From: Imperialibacter sp. EC-SDR9 | Lineage (GTDB): Bacteria; Bacteroidota; Bacteroidia; Cytophagales; Cyclobacteriaceae | DNA length: 64,000 bases | Reading direction: 5' to 3' | Assembly: GCF_902498805.1 (NCBI RefSeq) | Contig: NZ_LR701578.1 | Span: 124,001-188,000, forward strand | Shown: one piece after another, positions 45,348 to 54,051 of the stretch | Numbering within the stretch: the first letter of the stretch is position 1 | Layout of the letters: each line of letters starts with the position of its first letter | Translations under genes and position numbers: made by a program | Notes under the pieces: model-generated | Databases searched by the model: none | The model's input: the letters and a program-made list of their open reading frames with translations, nothing else | What the model was told of the DNA's origin: nothing

Positions 45348-45731
45348 TTACCAAACTGCATTCTCGAAGTTTTCTCCAATAAGCGAGTCCTTGGTTACCA
45401 GGACAAAATTTTCTAATTGCGCTTGACTTACAATCATTCTATCGAATGGATCTCGTGTCCAGGAATGTTCCATAGCTTTATTCACAAGCACATGCAGCGG
45501 GCTGTCCCGATTAGTAAGGGCTATCTCTATTTCCAAACTCTTCAGAACAACATCTGAGGCTACTTTTATCTTTCCTATTTCAAAGAGATATTTCAACTCA
45601 AGTCTTACAAATGAAGAATAGTATAGTTTGGATTCTTCTATCACTGAGATTGCTCTCGGCGAAATTTTATTAATTTCCCCCCCATACAACCAGATAACGA
45701 CATGTGTGTCTAAATAGGCTTCTTGTTCCAT
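45348..45731 (-). CDS. PIN-domain toxin of a type II toxin-antitoxin pair (VapC-like)
   Basis: 127 residues spanning one PIN domain. The acidic residues for the Mg2+-dependent RNase site are present: Asp in YLDTHVVIWL, Glu in RLELKYL, Asp in HSWTRDPFDRMI and Asp in VTKDSL. VapC toxins cut tRNA or rRNA. The start overlaps the antitoxin gene by 22 bp, the usual coupling for such pairs. All catalytic positions appear intact, so it is probably active. Confidence 0.9.
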   Translation of the reverse strand: MEQEAYLDTHVVIWLYGGEINKISPRAISVIEESKLYYSSFVRLELKYLFEIGKIKVASDVVLKSLEIEIALTNRDSPLHVLVNKAMEHSWTRDPFDRMIVSQAQLENFVLVTKDSLIGENFENAVW

Positions 45732-45940
45732 TCGCTACTCCAGTCTATATGAACAAGCTCCTCAGCGTCTCCCACAATCACATCACGTTTTTTCAAGTTA
45801 GCCAACTTAGAAGCTTGATTTTCCACTACAATTTTGAGGGTTTTTCCCTTTCGTCTTATTTCCAGGGGCTCGCCAGTTTCAGCCACTTGATCAAGTAACT
45901 TGTAAATGTTCTGCCTTAGTTTTGAAGTTGTTATACCCAT
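45710..45940 (-). CDS. Antitoxin of the PIN-domain pair (Phd/YefM-like)
   Basis: 76 residues from the ATG at 45940 (MGITTSKLRQNIYKLLDQVAETGEPLEI in two parts is the usual Phd/YefM N-terminal fold); the longer frame upstream runs through the terminator of the next gene. The C-terminal segment (VGDAEELVHIDWSSEWNKK) should wrap the toxin. It precedes and overlaps the toxin gene, and an inverted repeat before its start is likely its own operator. Confidence 0.88.
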   Translation of the reverse strand: MGITTSKLRQNIYKLLDQVAETGEPLEIRRKGKTLKIVVENQASKLANLKKRDVIVGDAEELVHIDWSSEWNKKPI

Positions 45941-45949
45941 AGTTGATAA

Positions 45950-45981
45950 TACGTACGATAAATATAAATAGTTCGTACGTA
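45950..45981. promoter_or_regulatory. Inverted repeat upstream of the antitoxin gene, likely autoregulatory operator
   Basis: Perfect 9-bp arms TACGTACGA (45950-45958) and TCGTACGTA (45973-45981) with 14 bp between them; arm centres are 23 bp apart, about two helical turns. It begins 10 bp before the antitoxin ATG, where the toxin-antitoxin complex typically binds to repress its operon. Confidence 0.6.
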
Positions 45982-45984
45982 AAA

Positions 45985-46015
45985 CAAAAAAGCCAGTACT
46001 GCAACTGGCCTTTTT
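45985..46015 (-). terminator. Intrinsic terminator of the giant BNR protein gene
   Basis: A 6-bp GC-rich stem (GCCAGT / ACTGGC, loop 6 nt) extended by an A/T-run pairing; on the minus strand it ends in six T residues. It lies 22 bp after the stop at 46037. Confidence 0.75.
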
Positions 46016-46036
46016 GTCGATCAATAGTTGATATTA

Positions 46037-49000
46037 TCAGCTCCCTAACTTTTCTTCCTTCTTGTCGTTATTCGGAGCCACGTAGGGCACACCTTTCTCT
46101 TCCAGCATATTGTTGTAGGCCGGAACATCATCGTTTAAAATTTGCATGATCTCCGTTTTCCTTGTATTCCAGATTTCCTTCAGGTCATCATAGCGCTCCC
46201 TCTCGCCGTCTGTAAGCGGGGGCGAATTCCCGTCAATGGTTTGCAAAAGGTCGTACAGCTGGCTATCGAGCATGCTGCGGAAGTTGACCACGTCCTGAAA
46301 TGTCTCCTGCTTCGGTTGAATCAGTTTTTCTTCAGTCGCTCCCACTTTCTTTATAATGGCCTTGCTTTTGTCATTGATCGATTTGTATTCGTCCGAATCG
46401 CCCAGTCTTTCATCCATGGCTTTCAGTTGCTTGCGCACTTGCTGAAGGTCTTTCAGCGATTGGTATATGTCCTCAATGTCCAGCGCTATTCTTTCCAGCA
46501 CTTGCTGCTTTTCCCGATGCTGCGCCAGAGTAGCAGCGTCCCTAGGGTCAGGAAGTATGTTGAGTGCCTGCTGCATTGTTTTGTCGCCAAAGGTCAGGGT
46601 TATTGTGTAAGTGCCTGGGCCTACCATATAGCTCGACATGCCCCCGCCACCAAAGCTTGGTACAAATACGCCTTCGGCTGTCTCGATATTTTCACCTCGT
46701 AAGTCCCACTTCAGCACATTCATGCCCGCCTTTTTTGGAAGCTGCTCTGCTTTCTTTTTTGAAGCGCTATTGAAAGTTCGTAAAACCTTACCTTCTGCAT
46801 CAGCTATTTCAAGCTTTAACAAAGTGGAGTCTTTTTCTCCCATTTCCTTCAGGTGATATCGGATAAGGGCTCCTTTATAAGCGCTTTTGCCAACAGTCAC
46901 ATTAGGTAAATCGAAAGCATTACCACTTTTTACCACTTCCCGTGGTTTATACAAGTAGGCGTCTGTAGTTGCTACCTGCGGGGTCAGTTCCTGCAAAGCA
47001 GTGATGTCATCAAGGATCCAGAATGCTCTTCCTGAAGTAGCCGCCAGCAGGTCGTTATGGTGAATCTTGAGGTCAGTTACCGGCGTCATCGGGAAATTAA
47101 GCTTGAACTGGCTCCACTGTTGCCCGGCGTCAAAGCTGATGTAAATGCCTCTTTCGGTGCCGGCAAAAAGCAACCCCTTGCGGTTCGGGTCTTCTCTTAC
47201 GACTCTCACAAATGCCTTTGCGCCGATACCTTTTGTGAGCATTTGCCAGCTTTGACCGTAGTCTGTCGTTTTGTATAAATAGGGAGTGAAATCCCCGAAT
47301 TTATATTTCGTAAAGGCTACATAAGCTGTGCCGGGGGTGTGTGGAGATACTTCGATAGAGTTAATCATTCCCTCACCTGCCTCTTTAGGGCTAATGTTCG
47401 TCCACGTCTTTCCGGCATCTCTGGTAATATGCAATAAGCCGTCATCTGCTCCTGCCCAAAGCACTTTAGCATCATGCGGTGACTCGGCCAGGTAGTAAAT
47501 AGTATGATAGATTTCGCCACCAGCGGCCTCGTTGGTAATTGGGCCGCCCATGAGCCCCAGCTTTGTGGAATCGTTTCTGGTTAGGTCGCCACTCATTTCT
47601 TCCCAGGTCAATCCCCTGTTGGTGGAGCGGAGTACTTTGTTACCTGCGTGATAAATTGTGTTGGGGTTGTGTTGAGAAACAATGATTGGTGCATTCCAGT
47701 TGAACCGGTATTTGACTTCGTCCGACGGTTCGCCCAGCCCGCTTTCCGGGTAGGCTTTTATTCCTTTCGTTTTTTTGCTGGCCAGGTTATACTCATCGAT
47801 AATCCCCTGATAGCAGCCTGCATACATCAGTATTGGGTTGTTAGGGTCAAATGCCACATAAGCACTTTCGCAGCCGCCTACGCCGGCAACCCAGTCTTGC
47901 CATTCAATCACTGGCCCATTAGTGCTGCTTGGAATCGCCACTGAAGAGTTATCTTGCTGGCCACCATACACCCAGTAGGGGAAACGGTTGTCAGCATTAA
48001 TCCTGTAAAACTGTGCAGTGGGTTGGTTCTCAATCGTACTCCAGGTTTTGCCAGTATTAAAGGAAATAGCAGCGCCGCCATCGCCGCCATAGACCATATT
48101 AGCGGGCCGGGCAGGATTGATCCAGATAGAATGAGTATCTCCGTGGGGTACCGGCAAGCTGACAAAAGATTTTCCTCCGTCGATGCTTCTGAGCAGCGGG
48201 GCATTCATCACGTAAACCACATCTGCATTTGCCGGGTCGGCTTGAATATGCATATAGTACCACGAGCGAGCTCTCAGCACCCGCTCTTTATTCATGTTTT
48301 TCCAGGTTTTGCCGGCATCATCCGAACGGTACAAGCCTCCTTCGTCCGATTCGATAATCGCATACACTCTTTCGGCGTCGGCTGGCGAAACTGACACGCC
48401 AATCTTGCCCATCACCACTTTTGGCAGACCTTCTGAAAGCTTTTCCCAGGTTTCGCCGCCATTGACGCTTTTGAATATGCCGCTTCCAGCGCCTCCGCTT
48501 CTCGAATACCAAGGCAGCCGCTGATGATCCCACATGGCTGCGTAAAGAATCCTGGGGTTCGACTCGTCCATGCTCAAGTCACTCACACCGGTGAATTCGT
48601 TGACAAAATGCACGACCTTGAAGCTTTTGCCACCATCGGTGCTTTTGTAAACGCCCCGGTTGTCGCTTGGTCCATACGGATTACCCTGAACGCCCACGTA
48701 GATTAAATCTGGATTGGTGGGGTGTACAGCAATTTTAGAAATGTGCATGGAGTTCTCCAACCCGATGTGGCTCCAGGTTTTTCCGGCGTCAGTCGATTTG
48801 TAAAGGCCGTCGCCACTGGAAGTCATCACCCCACGAATAGGTGCCTCGCCCGTGCCAACGTAGATGACATTTGGATCGGATGCGGCTACAGAAATTGCCC
48901 CGATCGTTCCGGTGTTGAAAAAGCCATCAGTAATGTTTTTCCAGGTAATGCCGGCATCGGTTGTTTTCCATACCCCACCACCAACCGTGCCCATATAGTA

Positions 49001-49198
49001 AGTTTGGTCGTCGCCCAACACACCGGCTACCGCTGTGGACCTGCCTCCTCGTGTAGGCCCAATGTTTCTCCACTCAAGTCCGGCGTAAAGCTTTTCATCC
49101 AGCGCTACTTGTTCTGCTTTCTCTTTGGCGCCCTTCTTTTGCGCAAAAAGCATGGTGGGAATAAGTGCCAGAAGAATCAATAGATTTCTCTTCATCAT
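46037..49198 (-). CDS. Very large exported BNR/sortilin-type beta-propeller protein
   Basis: 1053 residues from the ATG at 49198 (next ATG 49195 is equally good), giving a signal peptide that ends in LIPTMLFAQ. About 750 residues of BNR/VPS10-like propeller follow, with repeated S-x-D-x-G-x-T-W motifs (for example [30 protein letters not shown]). A C-terminal part (about 800-1050) has a beta domain ([13 protein letters not shown]) and a coiled-coil region with many Lys and Glu. Bacteroidota encode many such proteins, often annotated as glycosyl hydrolases; no catalytic residues can be named here. There is no T9SS tail, so it is probably periplasmic or outer-membrane associated. Confidence 0.88.
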   Translation of the reverse strand: MMKRNLLILLALIPTMLFAQKKGAKEKAEQVALDEKLYAGLEWRNIGPTRGGRSTAVAGVLGDDQTYYMGTVGGGVWKTTDAGITWKNITDGFFNTGTIGAISVAASDPNVIYVGTGEAPIRGVMTSSGDGLYKSTDAGKTWSHIGLENSMHISKIAVHPTNPDLIYVGVQGNPYGPSDNRGVYKSTDGGKSFKVVHFVNEFTGVSDLSMDESNPRILYAAMWDHQRLPWYSRSGGAGSGIFKSVNGGETWEKLSEGLPKVVMGKIGVSVSPADAERVYAIIESDEGGLYRSDDAGKTWKNMNKERVLRARSWYYMHIQADPANADVVYVMNAPLLRSIDGGKSFVSLPVPHGDTHSIWINPARPANMVYGGDGGAAISFNTGKTWSTIENQPTAQFYRINADNRFPYWVYGGQQDNSSVAIPSSTNGPVIEWQDWVAGVGGCESAYVAFDPNNPILMYAGCYQGIIDEYNLASKKTKGIKAYPESGLGEPSDEVKYRFNWNAPIIVSQHNPNTIYHAGNKVLRSTNRGLTWEEMSGDLTRNDSTKLGLMGGPITNEAAGGEIYHTIYYLAESPHDAKVLWAGADDGLLHITRDAGKTWTNISPKEAGEGMINSIEVSPHTPGTAYVAFTKYKFGDFTPYLYKTTDYGQSWQMLTKGIGAKAFVRVVREDPNRKGLLFAGTERGIYISFDAGQQWSQFKLNFPMTPVTDLKIHHNDLLAATSGRAFWILDDITALQELTPQVATTDAYLYKPREVVKSGNAFDLPNVTVGKSAYKGALIRYHLKEMGEKDSTLLKLEIADAEGKVLRTFNSASKKKAEQLPKKAGMNVLKWDLRGENIETAEGVFVPSFGGGGMSSYMVGPGTYTITLTFGDKTMQQALNILPDPRDAATLAQHREKQQVLERIALDIEDIYQSLKDLQQVRKQLKAMDERLGDSDEYKSINDKSKAIIKKVGATEEKLIQPKQETFQDVVNFRSMLDSQLYDLLQTIDGNSPPLTDGERERYDDLKEIWNTRKTEIMQILNDDVPAYNNMLEEKGVPYVAPNNDKKEEKLGS

Positions 49199-49339
49199 GT
49201 TAAGGTTGGTTATATGGCTAAGTAAATCGTTCGTTTGAAGTAGTATTTTCTTCCAATGTCTTAATTTCGGGTCTAAAGCCCAACACCACTCATAGAACTG
49301 GCCGGGAATTTTAGTCTTTGAATACAAAAATAAGAAGCG

Positions 49340-49789
49340 ATGGAAACTGTTGTTAAAGATTTAATGGAGCTTTTCGAAAGAGATATAGATAGGCTACAGA
49401 AAGAGCTCGAATTGACACCCGATGCTGTTTTGTGGAAAACCGTAGGGCAAATCAATAATTCGCCCGGCAATCTTTTCCTCCACCTGGCAGGCAACCTGCA
49501 ACACTTTATTGGCGCAGTTATTGGCAAAACACCTTTCGTAAGAGACAGAGAGGGGGAGTTTGGTAAAAAGGGACTTCCCAAAAGCGAGCTAGCGAGTGAG
49601 CTACAGGCAACAAGAAAGGCTGTGCTTGAAACGCTGGCTAAAATGACGTCAGAGCAACTGCACAGCAACTACCCTATTGAGGTTTTCGGCAAGCCAATGA
49701 CGACGCAAAACTTCCTCATACACCTTAGTGGTCACCTTAACTACCATTACGGTCAGATCAATTACTTCCGCAGAATAGTGGCTAGCTAG
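49340..49789 (+). CDS. DinB/DUF1572-family protein
   Basis: 149 residues forming a four-helix bundle. The metal-binding His residues of DinB-like proteins are seen: the first in [13 protein letters not shown] and the others in [18 protein letters not shown]. Such proteins may be metal-dependent thiol transferases (bacillithiol-type in Bacteroidota), and this strain has a bshC gene at 62978, so that is a reasonable guess. It starts an operon with the ceramidase-like gene, whose ATG lies one base after its stop. Confidence 0.88.
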   Translation: METVVKDLMELFERDIDRLQKELELTPDAVLWKTVGQINNSPGNLFLHLAGNLQHFIGAVIGKTPFVRDREGEFGKKGLPKSELASELQATRKAVLETLAKMTSEQLHSNYPIEVFGKPMTTQNFLIHLSGHLNYHYGQINYFRRIVAS

Positions 49790-49790
49790 T

Positions 49791-51143
49791 ATGAAGCGCC
49801 TCCTCAAAGTACTGGCGTGGGTGGCAGGCGCTGTTTTAGTACTGGCGTTAAGCCTGCTAACGACGATTGACAGGACTCCCTATCAGGAAATGTCCTACTA
49901 TGCGGCCATGCATGCCAGGATGGACTCTTTGGAAGCTGCCTATGAAAATACGAATGGCGATACGCTGCAAGTAGGCTGGGCAGAGGCGTCGCTGGTTTAC
50001 ACGGAATCAATTCCATTGGCTGGATATGGGAAAAGAAAAGGCGCTCACTTTGAGGGCGTTCATGATTCTGTGGCGGTGAAGACGATGGTATTTTCTAACG
50101 GAAAAACAAAAGCGGCAATCGTAAGCCTTGATCTTCTTATTACACCACCAGAGGTAGTCATCAGACTTAGAAAGCTCCTGCCAACGCTGGGCTATTCAAT
50201 TCAAAATACATTTTTCACCGCAGTACACTCGCACTGCAGCATTGGTGCCTGGAGTCCCGGATTGACAGGAAAGTTGTTTGCAGGCACCTACCAACCGGAA
50301 GTAGCTGATTTTATTGCTGAAGCCGTGGTACAGAGCATCAAGGACGCTGAAGAAAACAAAGAAAAAGCCAGAATCGGCTTTGCCACGTTCGATGCCGGGG
50401 AGCTCATTTACAACCGCCTCGTGAAAGAAAAAGGCTCTATTGACCCCTGGTTCAGGGTGATGAAGGTGGTGAAAGACTCCGGCAAAAGTGCCTTGTTTAC
50501 CACGTTTGCGGCGCATGCGACCACGCTGCCCTCCAGCTTCCTGGCCTTGTCGGCCGACTACCCGGCTGCATTGCGAAAAACGTTTGTCGCCGACTCCCTG
50601 GCCGACTTTGTTATATACGGTGCTGGTGCTGTGGGCAGTCAAGGGCCCAATAGTCCAAAAGGAATTGACGGATGGGACAAAGCTGAATACATTTCCGAGC
50701 ACCTTGCGGATCAGTTTGCGCAAATTAGCTTTTTAATACAGCCGGGATACGTTACGTCGATTTCGAGTGGATACTTGCCATTGGAGCTGAGGCAGCCAAG
50801 TTTCAAGGTTTCCGAGAGTATTGCCGCCCGGCCGTGGGTGTTCTATTGGTTGTTCGGCGACTATGACTCCGGCATCAGCTATTTGAAGATTGGAGACAAC
50901 CTTTTGGTCGGCACACCTTGCGACTTTTCGGGAGAGCTAATGGCACCACTTGACAGCATGGCCCGGGCTCAGGGACAAAACCTGATGGTCACCAGTTTCA
51001 ACGGCGGTTATATAGGTTACATTACCAAAGACGAGTGGTACGATTTAAACAAATACGAAACCAGAACAATGAACTGGTTTGGACCTTATAACGGCACTTA
51101 CTTTTCCGAAGTCATTGGCGATATAATCGACACCACTAAATGA
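49791..51143 (+). CDS. Neutral/alkaline ceramidase-like protein
   Basis: 450 residues with an N-terminal hydrophobic segment (about residues 5-24) that is either a signal peptide or anchor. The ceramidase N-terminal domain follows: WAEASLVYTESIPLAGYGKRK, AAIVSLDLLITPPEV and the Zn-ligand motif AVHSHCSIGAW; then SSFLALSADYP and IYGAGAVGSQGPNS, and near the end VTSFNGGYIGYITKDEWY. The family hydrolyses ceramide amide bonds; homologues in Bacteroidota lack the C-terminal lipid-binding domain, as this one may. Bacteroidota make sphingolipids, so an internal substrate is possible. The stop overlaps the next start by 4 bp. Confidence 0.85.
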   Translation: MKRLLKVLAWVAGAVLVLALSLLTTIDRTPYQEMSYYAAMHARMDSLEAAYENTNGDTLQVGWAEASLVYTESIPLAGYGKRKGAHFEGVHDSVAVKTMVFSNGKTKAAIVSLDLLITPPEVVIRLRKLLPTLGYSIQNTFFTAVHSHCSIGAWSPGLTGKLFAGTYQPEVADFIAEAVVQSIKDAEENKEKARIGFATFDAGELIYNRLVKEKGSIDPWFRVMKVVKDSGKSALFTTFAAHATTLPSSFLALSADYPAALRKTFVADSLADFVIYGAGAVGSQGPNSPKGIDGWDKAEYISEHLADQFAQISFLIQPGYVTSISSGYLPLELRQPSFKVSESIAARPWVFYWLFGDYDSGISYLKIGDNLLVGTPCDFSGELMAPLDSMARAQGQNLMVTSFNGGYIGYITKDEWYDLNKYETRTMNWFGPYNGTYFSEVIGDIIDTTK

Positions 51144-52228
51144 AAAACATTTATAGCTTATTAATATTCCTCTGTCTGTGTGGCAACGTAGTGGCGCAAA
51201 CAGACAGCCTCGACATTATGATTGGCCAAATGATCATGATTGGTCTGGAGGAAAGGCAGTCCATAAAAGAAGGAGATGTGCTGCTGAAAGCAATTGAAGA
51301 TGGCAAAGTGGGCGGCGTGATATATTTTGAGAAAAATCTGACCAAGACCAATACTGCCGAGAATCTCCGACAGCTCAACAATACGCTAAAATATGCCTCA
51401 GGTATTCCTCTTTGGATTGCGATTGACGAAGAAGGCGGAAGGGTGAACCGGCTTAAGCCAAAATATGGATTCGTTACCACTCAATCAGCACAAGAGCTGG
51501 GCAAGCAGGGCGTTCCCGACAGCACCAACGCACAGGCCAGGCGCATGGCCGAGCAATTGCGAGAACTAGGGTTCAACCTCAACTTTGCCCCTTCAGTGGA
51601 TGTGGCTGTGAACCCCGACAACCCTGTCATCGTAAAGCTCGGCAGGTCTTTCAGCAGCAATGCTGATTCAGTGGCCTTGCATGCAGCTGCTTTCATCAAA
51701 GCACATCAGGAGGAAGGCATTGTCACTTCCATCAAGCACTTTCCCGGCCACGGCAGCTCCAGCAAGGACACGCACAGCAGCATGGCCGACGTGAGCAATA
51801 GCTGGCAATTTGACGAAATCAGACCTTTTAAGCTGCTTATTGACGAGGGCCGCCTGGACGCCGTGATGTCGGCGCATATTGTGAATGCACACCTCGATCC
51901 TGATTCTCTGCCAGCCACACTTTCAAAGAAAATTGTTCAAAACATCCTCAGAGACTTTATCGGGTTTGACGGCGTTGTTTTCTCCGACGATATGCAAATG
52001 CACGCCATCAGCAAACACTATGGCATGGACAAAGCCATTGAGCTGGCTATCAACGCAGGAGTGGACATGCTGCTGATTTGTAACAACGTGGGGCAAACAG
52101 AAAGATATTCGGCGAATCAAATCCATCAGATCATCCGAAGCAAGGTGGAAAATGGAGAAATCCCAAAGGAAAGAATCAAGCAATCTTATGACAGAATAGT
52201 GAAGCTGAAGAGGGCCAGAGGATATTAA
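51140..52228 (+). CDS. Glycoside hydrolase family 3 (NagZ-like beta-N-acetylhexosaminidase)
   Basis: 362 residues with a signal peptide (about 1-20, ending NVVAQ). The GH3 barrel has the NagZ motif IKHFPGHGSSSKDTHSSM (loop with the catalytic Asp-His pair), WIAIDEEGGRVNRL, and the nucleophile in VFSDDMQMHAI. NagZ removes N-acetylglucosamine from muropeptides; this exported form likely acts on peptidoglycan in the periplasm. It is the last gene of the DinB-ceramidase operon and overlaps the convergent exbD by 4 bp. Confidence 0.92.
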   Translation: MKNIYSLLIFLCLCGNVVAQTDSLDIMIGQMIMIGLEERQSIKEGDVLLKAIEDGKVGGVIYFEKNLTKTNTAENLRQLNNTLKYASGIPLWIAIDEEGGRVNRLKPKYGFVTTQSAQELGKQGVPDSTNAQARRMAEQLRELGFNLNFAPSVDVAVNPDNPVIVKLGRSFSSNADSVALHAAAFIKAHQEEGIVTSIKHFPGHGSSSKDTHSSMADVSNSWQFDEIRPFKLLIDEGRLDAVMSAHIVNAHLDPDSLPATLSKKIVQNILRDFIGFDGVVFSDDMQMHAISKHYGMDKAIELAINAGVDMLLICNNVGQTERYSANQIHQIIRSKVENGEIPKERIKQSYDRIVKLKRARGY

Positions 52229-52677
52229 ATATTTTCCTTCGACCTGTACAGCACCTTTCTTGCATTCGACTTTCTCAGTTCCTGTTGTATATCGGCGATC
52301 AACCCCATCTTCACTGCTTCATCAGCCTTCAGCACAATGATCATCTGGTCTTTGTAAGCCTCCGGTAAGGTAGCCTTTTCCTGGTTGACCCACTGTACCA
52401 ACTCGTTGATCTTCAAGTAGTGGCTTCCATCGGAGATCAAAGGCTCCGAGCCTAGCCGGGCATTGGCTGGCAAGCCCACCTGAAGCTCCCTGATGAGGGT
52501 CTTCATTTCAGCCTTGTTGATATGCTTCGCCTTGGGCACTTCGTACTTTACGAGCTTTTCGTCTGTTCTGATGACAGCCGTTACCATAAAAAAGAACAGC
52601 AGTAAGAAGACGATATCAGGAAGCGACGCCGTAGAAATCTCGGCATTCACACTGGTTTTTCTTTTAAATGACTTCAT
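52225..52677 (-). CDS. ExbD/TolR-family energy-coupling protein (second of pair)
   Basis: 150 residues from the ATG at 52677, 4 bp after the stop of the first exbD. One transmembrane helix (about residues 20-40, LPDIVFLLLFFFMVTAVI) carries the proton-path Asp (SLPDIVF). The periplasmic part (about 45-150) is the ExbD fold, with QMIIVLKADEAVKMG. It uses the proton motive force together with an ExbB/TolQ partner to drive TonB- or Tol-type work; no exbB is next to it here. Confidence 0.92.
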   Translation of the reverse strand: MKSFKRKTSVNAEISTASLPDIVFLLLFFFMVTAVIRTDEKLVKYEVPKAKHINKAEMKTLIRELQVGLPANARLGSEPLISDGSHYLKINELVQWVNQEKATLPEAYKDQMIIVLKADEAVKMGLIADIQQELRKSNARKVLYRSKENI

Positions 52678-52681
52678 GGCG

Positions 52682-53230
52682 CTATTTGTTTGGTTCTGCA
52701 ATGGATATGTTCATCGGTATCCCTTCTTTACCCCTCTCGTATAAGGCTAGCTGCCGGGGGTTGTCCAGGTCGAGATGTCTGTACTGGTCACCAGATAATC
52801 CTACCCTTTCCCCATATATATCGTAGTAAGCACCTTTCAATTCGTCCAGCACACCAATAAAAGCTGCGTAGTCTGTACCACGGTTTGACTTTAGCGATAC
52901 AATGGCCTTTTTGGGAGACTCGGCCAGGTCGCTGGCTGCGGCAGGGTTCAAAATGAACATTCTCACTTCTTCCTTAAGCCCAGCAAGATCTTCTCTTGGT
53001 TCGTCCTGGATCAAAAACTGGTTTTTGGAGTTGATGCTTATTTTGAAAAGGTTCCTGTCATTCACTGGCATCGCCTCCTGCTTTTCCTTATCAGGCGGCA
53101 GCGTAATCATGAGCCCTTTCTCCTGAAGGATGGTGGTGGAGACAAGAAAGAATATGAGAAGCAGAAAAGCGATGTCCGCCATTGAGCCTGTATTGACTGG
53201 CTCCTGATTTAGTTTTCGGGTGATTTTCAT
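52682..53230 (-). CDS. ExbD/TolR-family energy-coupling protein (first of pair)
   Basis: 182 residues. A transmembrane helix (about residues 15-37) begins with SMADIAFLLLIFFLVSTTI, including the conserved Asp. The periplasmic domain is longer than in E. coli ExbD and contains an insertion before VSLKSNRGTDYAAFI. Paired ExbD genes with one longer and one shorter protein are usual in Bacteroidota; normally exbB precedes them, but here the gene upstream is a response regulator. A long palindrome overlaps its start codon. Confidence 0.92.
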   Translation of the reverse strand: MKITRKLNQEPVNTGSMADIAFLLLIFFLVSTTILQEKGLMITLPPDKEKQEAMPVNDRNLFKISINSKNQFLIQDEPREDLAGLKEEVRMFILNPAAASDLAESPKKAIVSLKSNRGTDYAAFIGVLDELKGAYYDIYGERVGLSGDQYRHLDLDNPRQLALYERGKEGIPMNISIAEPNK

Positions 53231-53265
53231 AGCCTTTTTTACTCTTATAATAAGAGAAAGGCTAT
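53229..53265. repeat. Long interrupted palindrome covering the exbD start codon
   Basis: Outer arms ATAGCCTTT (53229-53237) and AAAGGCTAT (53257-53265), inner arms CTCTTA / TAAGAG with a 3-nt loop. In the exbD mRNA the AUG is partly inside the outer stem, so it may hinder initiation. No T-run follows on the minus strand, so it is not an ordinary terminator. Confidence 0.5.
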
Positions 53266-53289
53266 AAAGTCACATTATCGCTGGTTTTT

Positions 53290-53916
53290 CTATACCAGAT
53301 TGTTCGCATAAGCAAACTTGATCAGGCCAACAAGAGAGTTAGTCTTGGTTTTTCGAAAGATATTTTTGCGATGGGTTTCCACTGTGCGTTCACTGATGAA
53401 CAGTTCTTCAGCAATGTCCTTATTCGTATACTCTTTCGCAATCAGCTTCAGTATTTCCCTTTCCCGCTCGGTGAGCAGTTTTCCCTCATCGGGGTTTTGC
53501 AAGTTTTGTATTAGCAGCGTATTAATCTCATTACTCAGATAAGTTCTGCCAGCTCTAATTTGATCGAGAGCCGCAATAAGCTCCTTTTGTGAGTCCTTCT
53601 TTAGCAAGTAACCCTTAATGCCCTCCTTTAGAATTTCCTTTACCAGATGCCCTTCATCGTGCATACTCATGATGAGAATTTTTACCTCTGGTCTTATGCG
53701 TTGCATCACTTTTACCAGCCCCAGGCCATCCATTCCCGGCAAGCTGTAGTCCGAAATGAGAATATCAACCGGTTCATTCTGAAGGTATTTCAATGCATCC
53801 TCGGCGGTAGAAGCTGTGCCAGCGACTTCATACTCATCGGTAGCATTGAGCAACGACTTGACACCATCCATGAGGATAGCATGGTCATCGACCAGGTACA
53901 CCTTTGTTCTATTCAT
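53290..53916 (-). CDS. NarL/LuxR-family response regulator
   Basis: 208 residues from the ATG at 53916 (MNRTKVYLVDDHAILMDGVK is the usual start); the frame from 53976 only adds non-conserved residues. The receiver domain (about 1-120) has the phosphoacceptor in ILISDYSLPGMDG and GYLLKKDSQ. The LuxR-type helix-turn-helix (about 145-208) has LTEREREILKLIAKEYTNKDI and SERTVETHRKNIFRK. It lies downstream of a HisKA_3 kinase on the same strand, with a 135-bp gap, and is its obvious partner. Confidence 0.94.
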   Translation of the reverse strand: MNRTKVYLVDDHAILMDGVKSLLNATDEYEVAGTASTAEDALKYLQNEPVDILISDYSLPGMDGLGLVKVMQRIRPEVKILIMSMHDEGHLVKEILKEGIKGYLLKKDSQKELIAALDQIRAGRTYLSNEINTLLIQNLQNPDEGKLLTEREREILKLIAKEYTNKDIAEELFISERTVETHRKNIFRKTKTNSLVGLIKFAYANNLV

Positions 53917-54051
53917 TTTTCTAGTCCCGCTAAACTTCCGGATGAATTTAGAGGAAATATTGCTGAAAGACTTCATGTCCGAAAATTAGTCCGACAATCA
54001 GTTTTTCAACATCCCCCCGGCAGGTGATTTTGCACTACGTACCACCCCTTA

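Noticed and set aside
46142-46702. Open frame of 186 codons opposite the 3' part of the large BNR gene.
   Set aside because: The real gene on the minus strand continues through it with BNR and coiled-coil sequence; no domain in the antisense product.
50196-50723. Open frame of 175 codons opposite the ceramidase-like gene.
   Set aside because: It lies wholly inside the convincing ceramidase sequence and shows no family motif.
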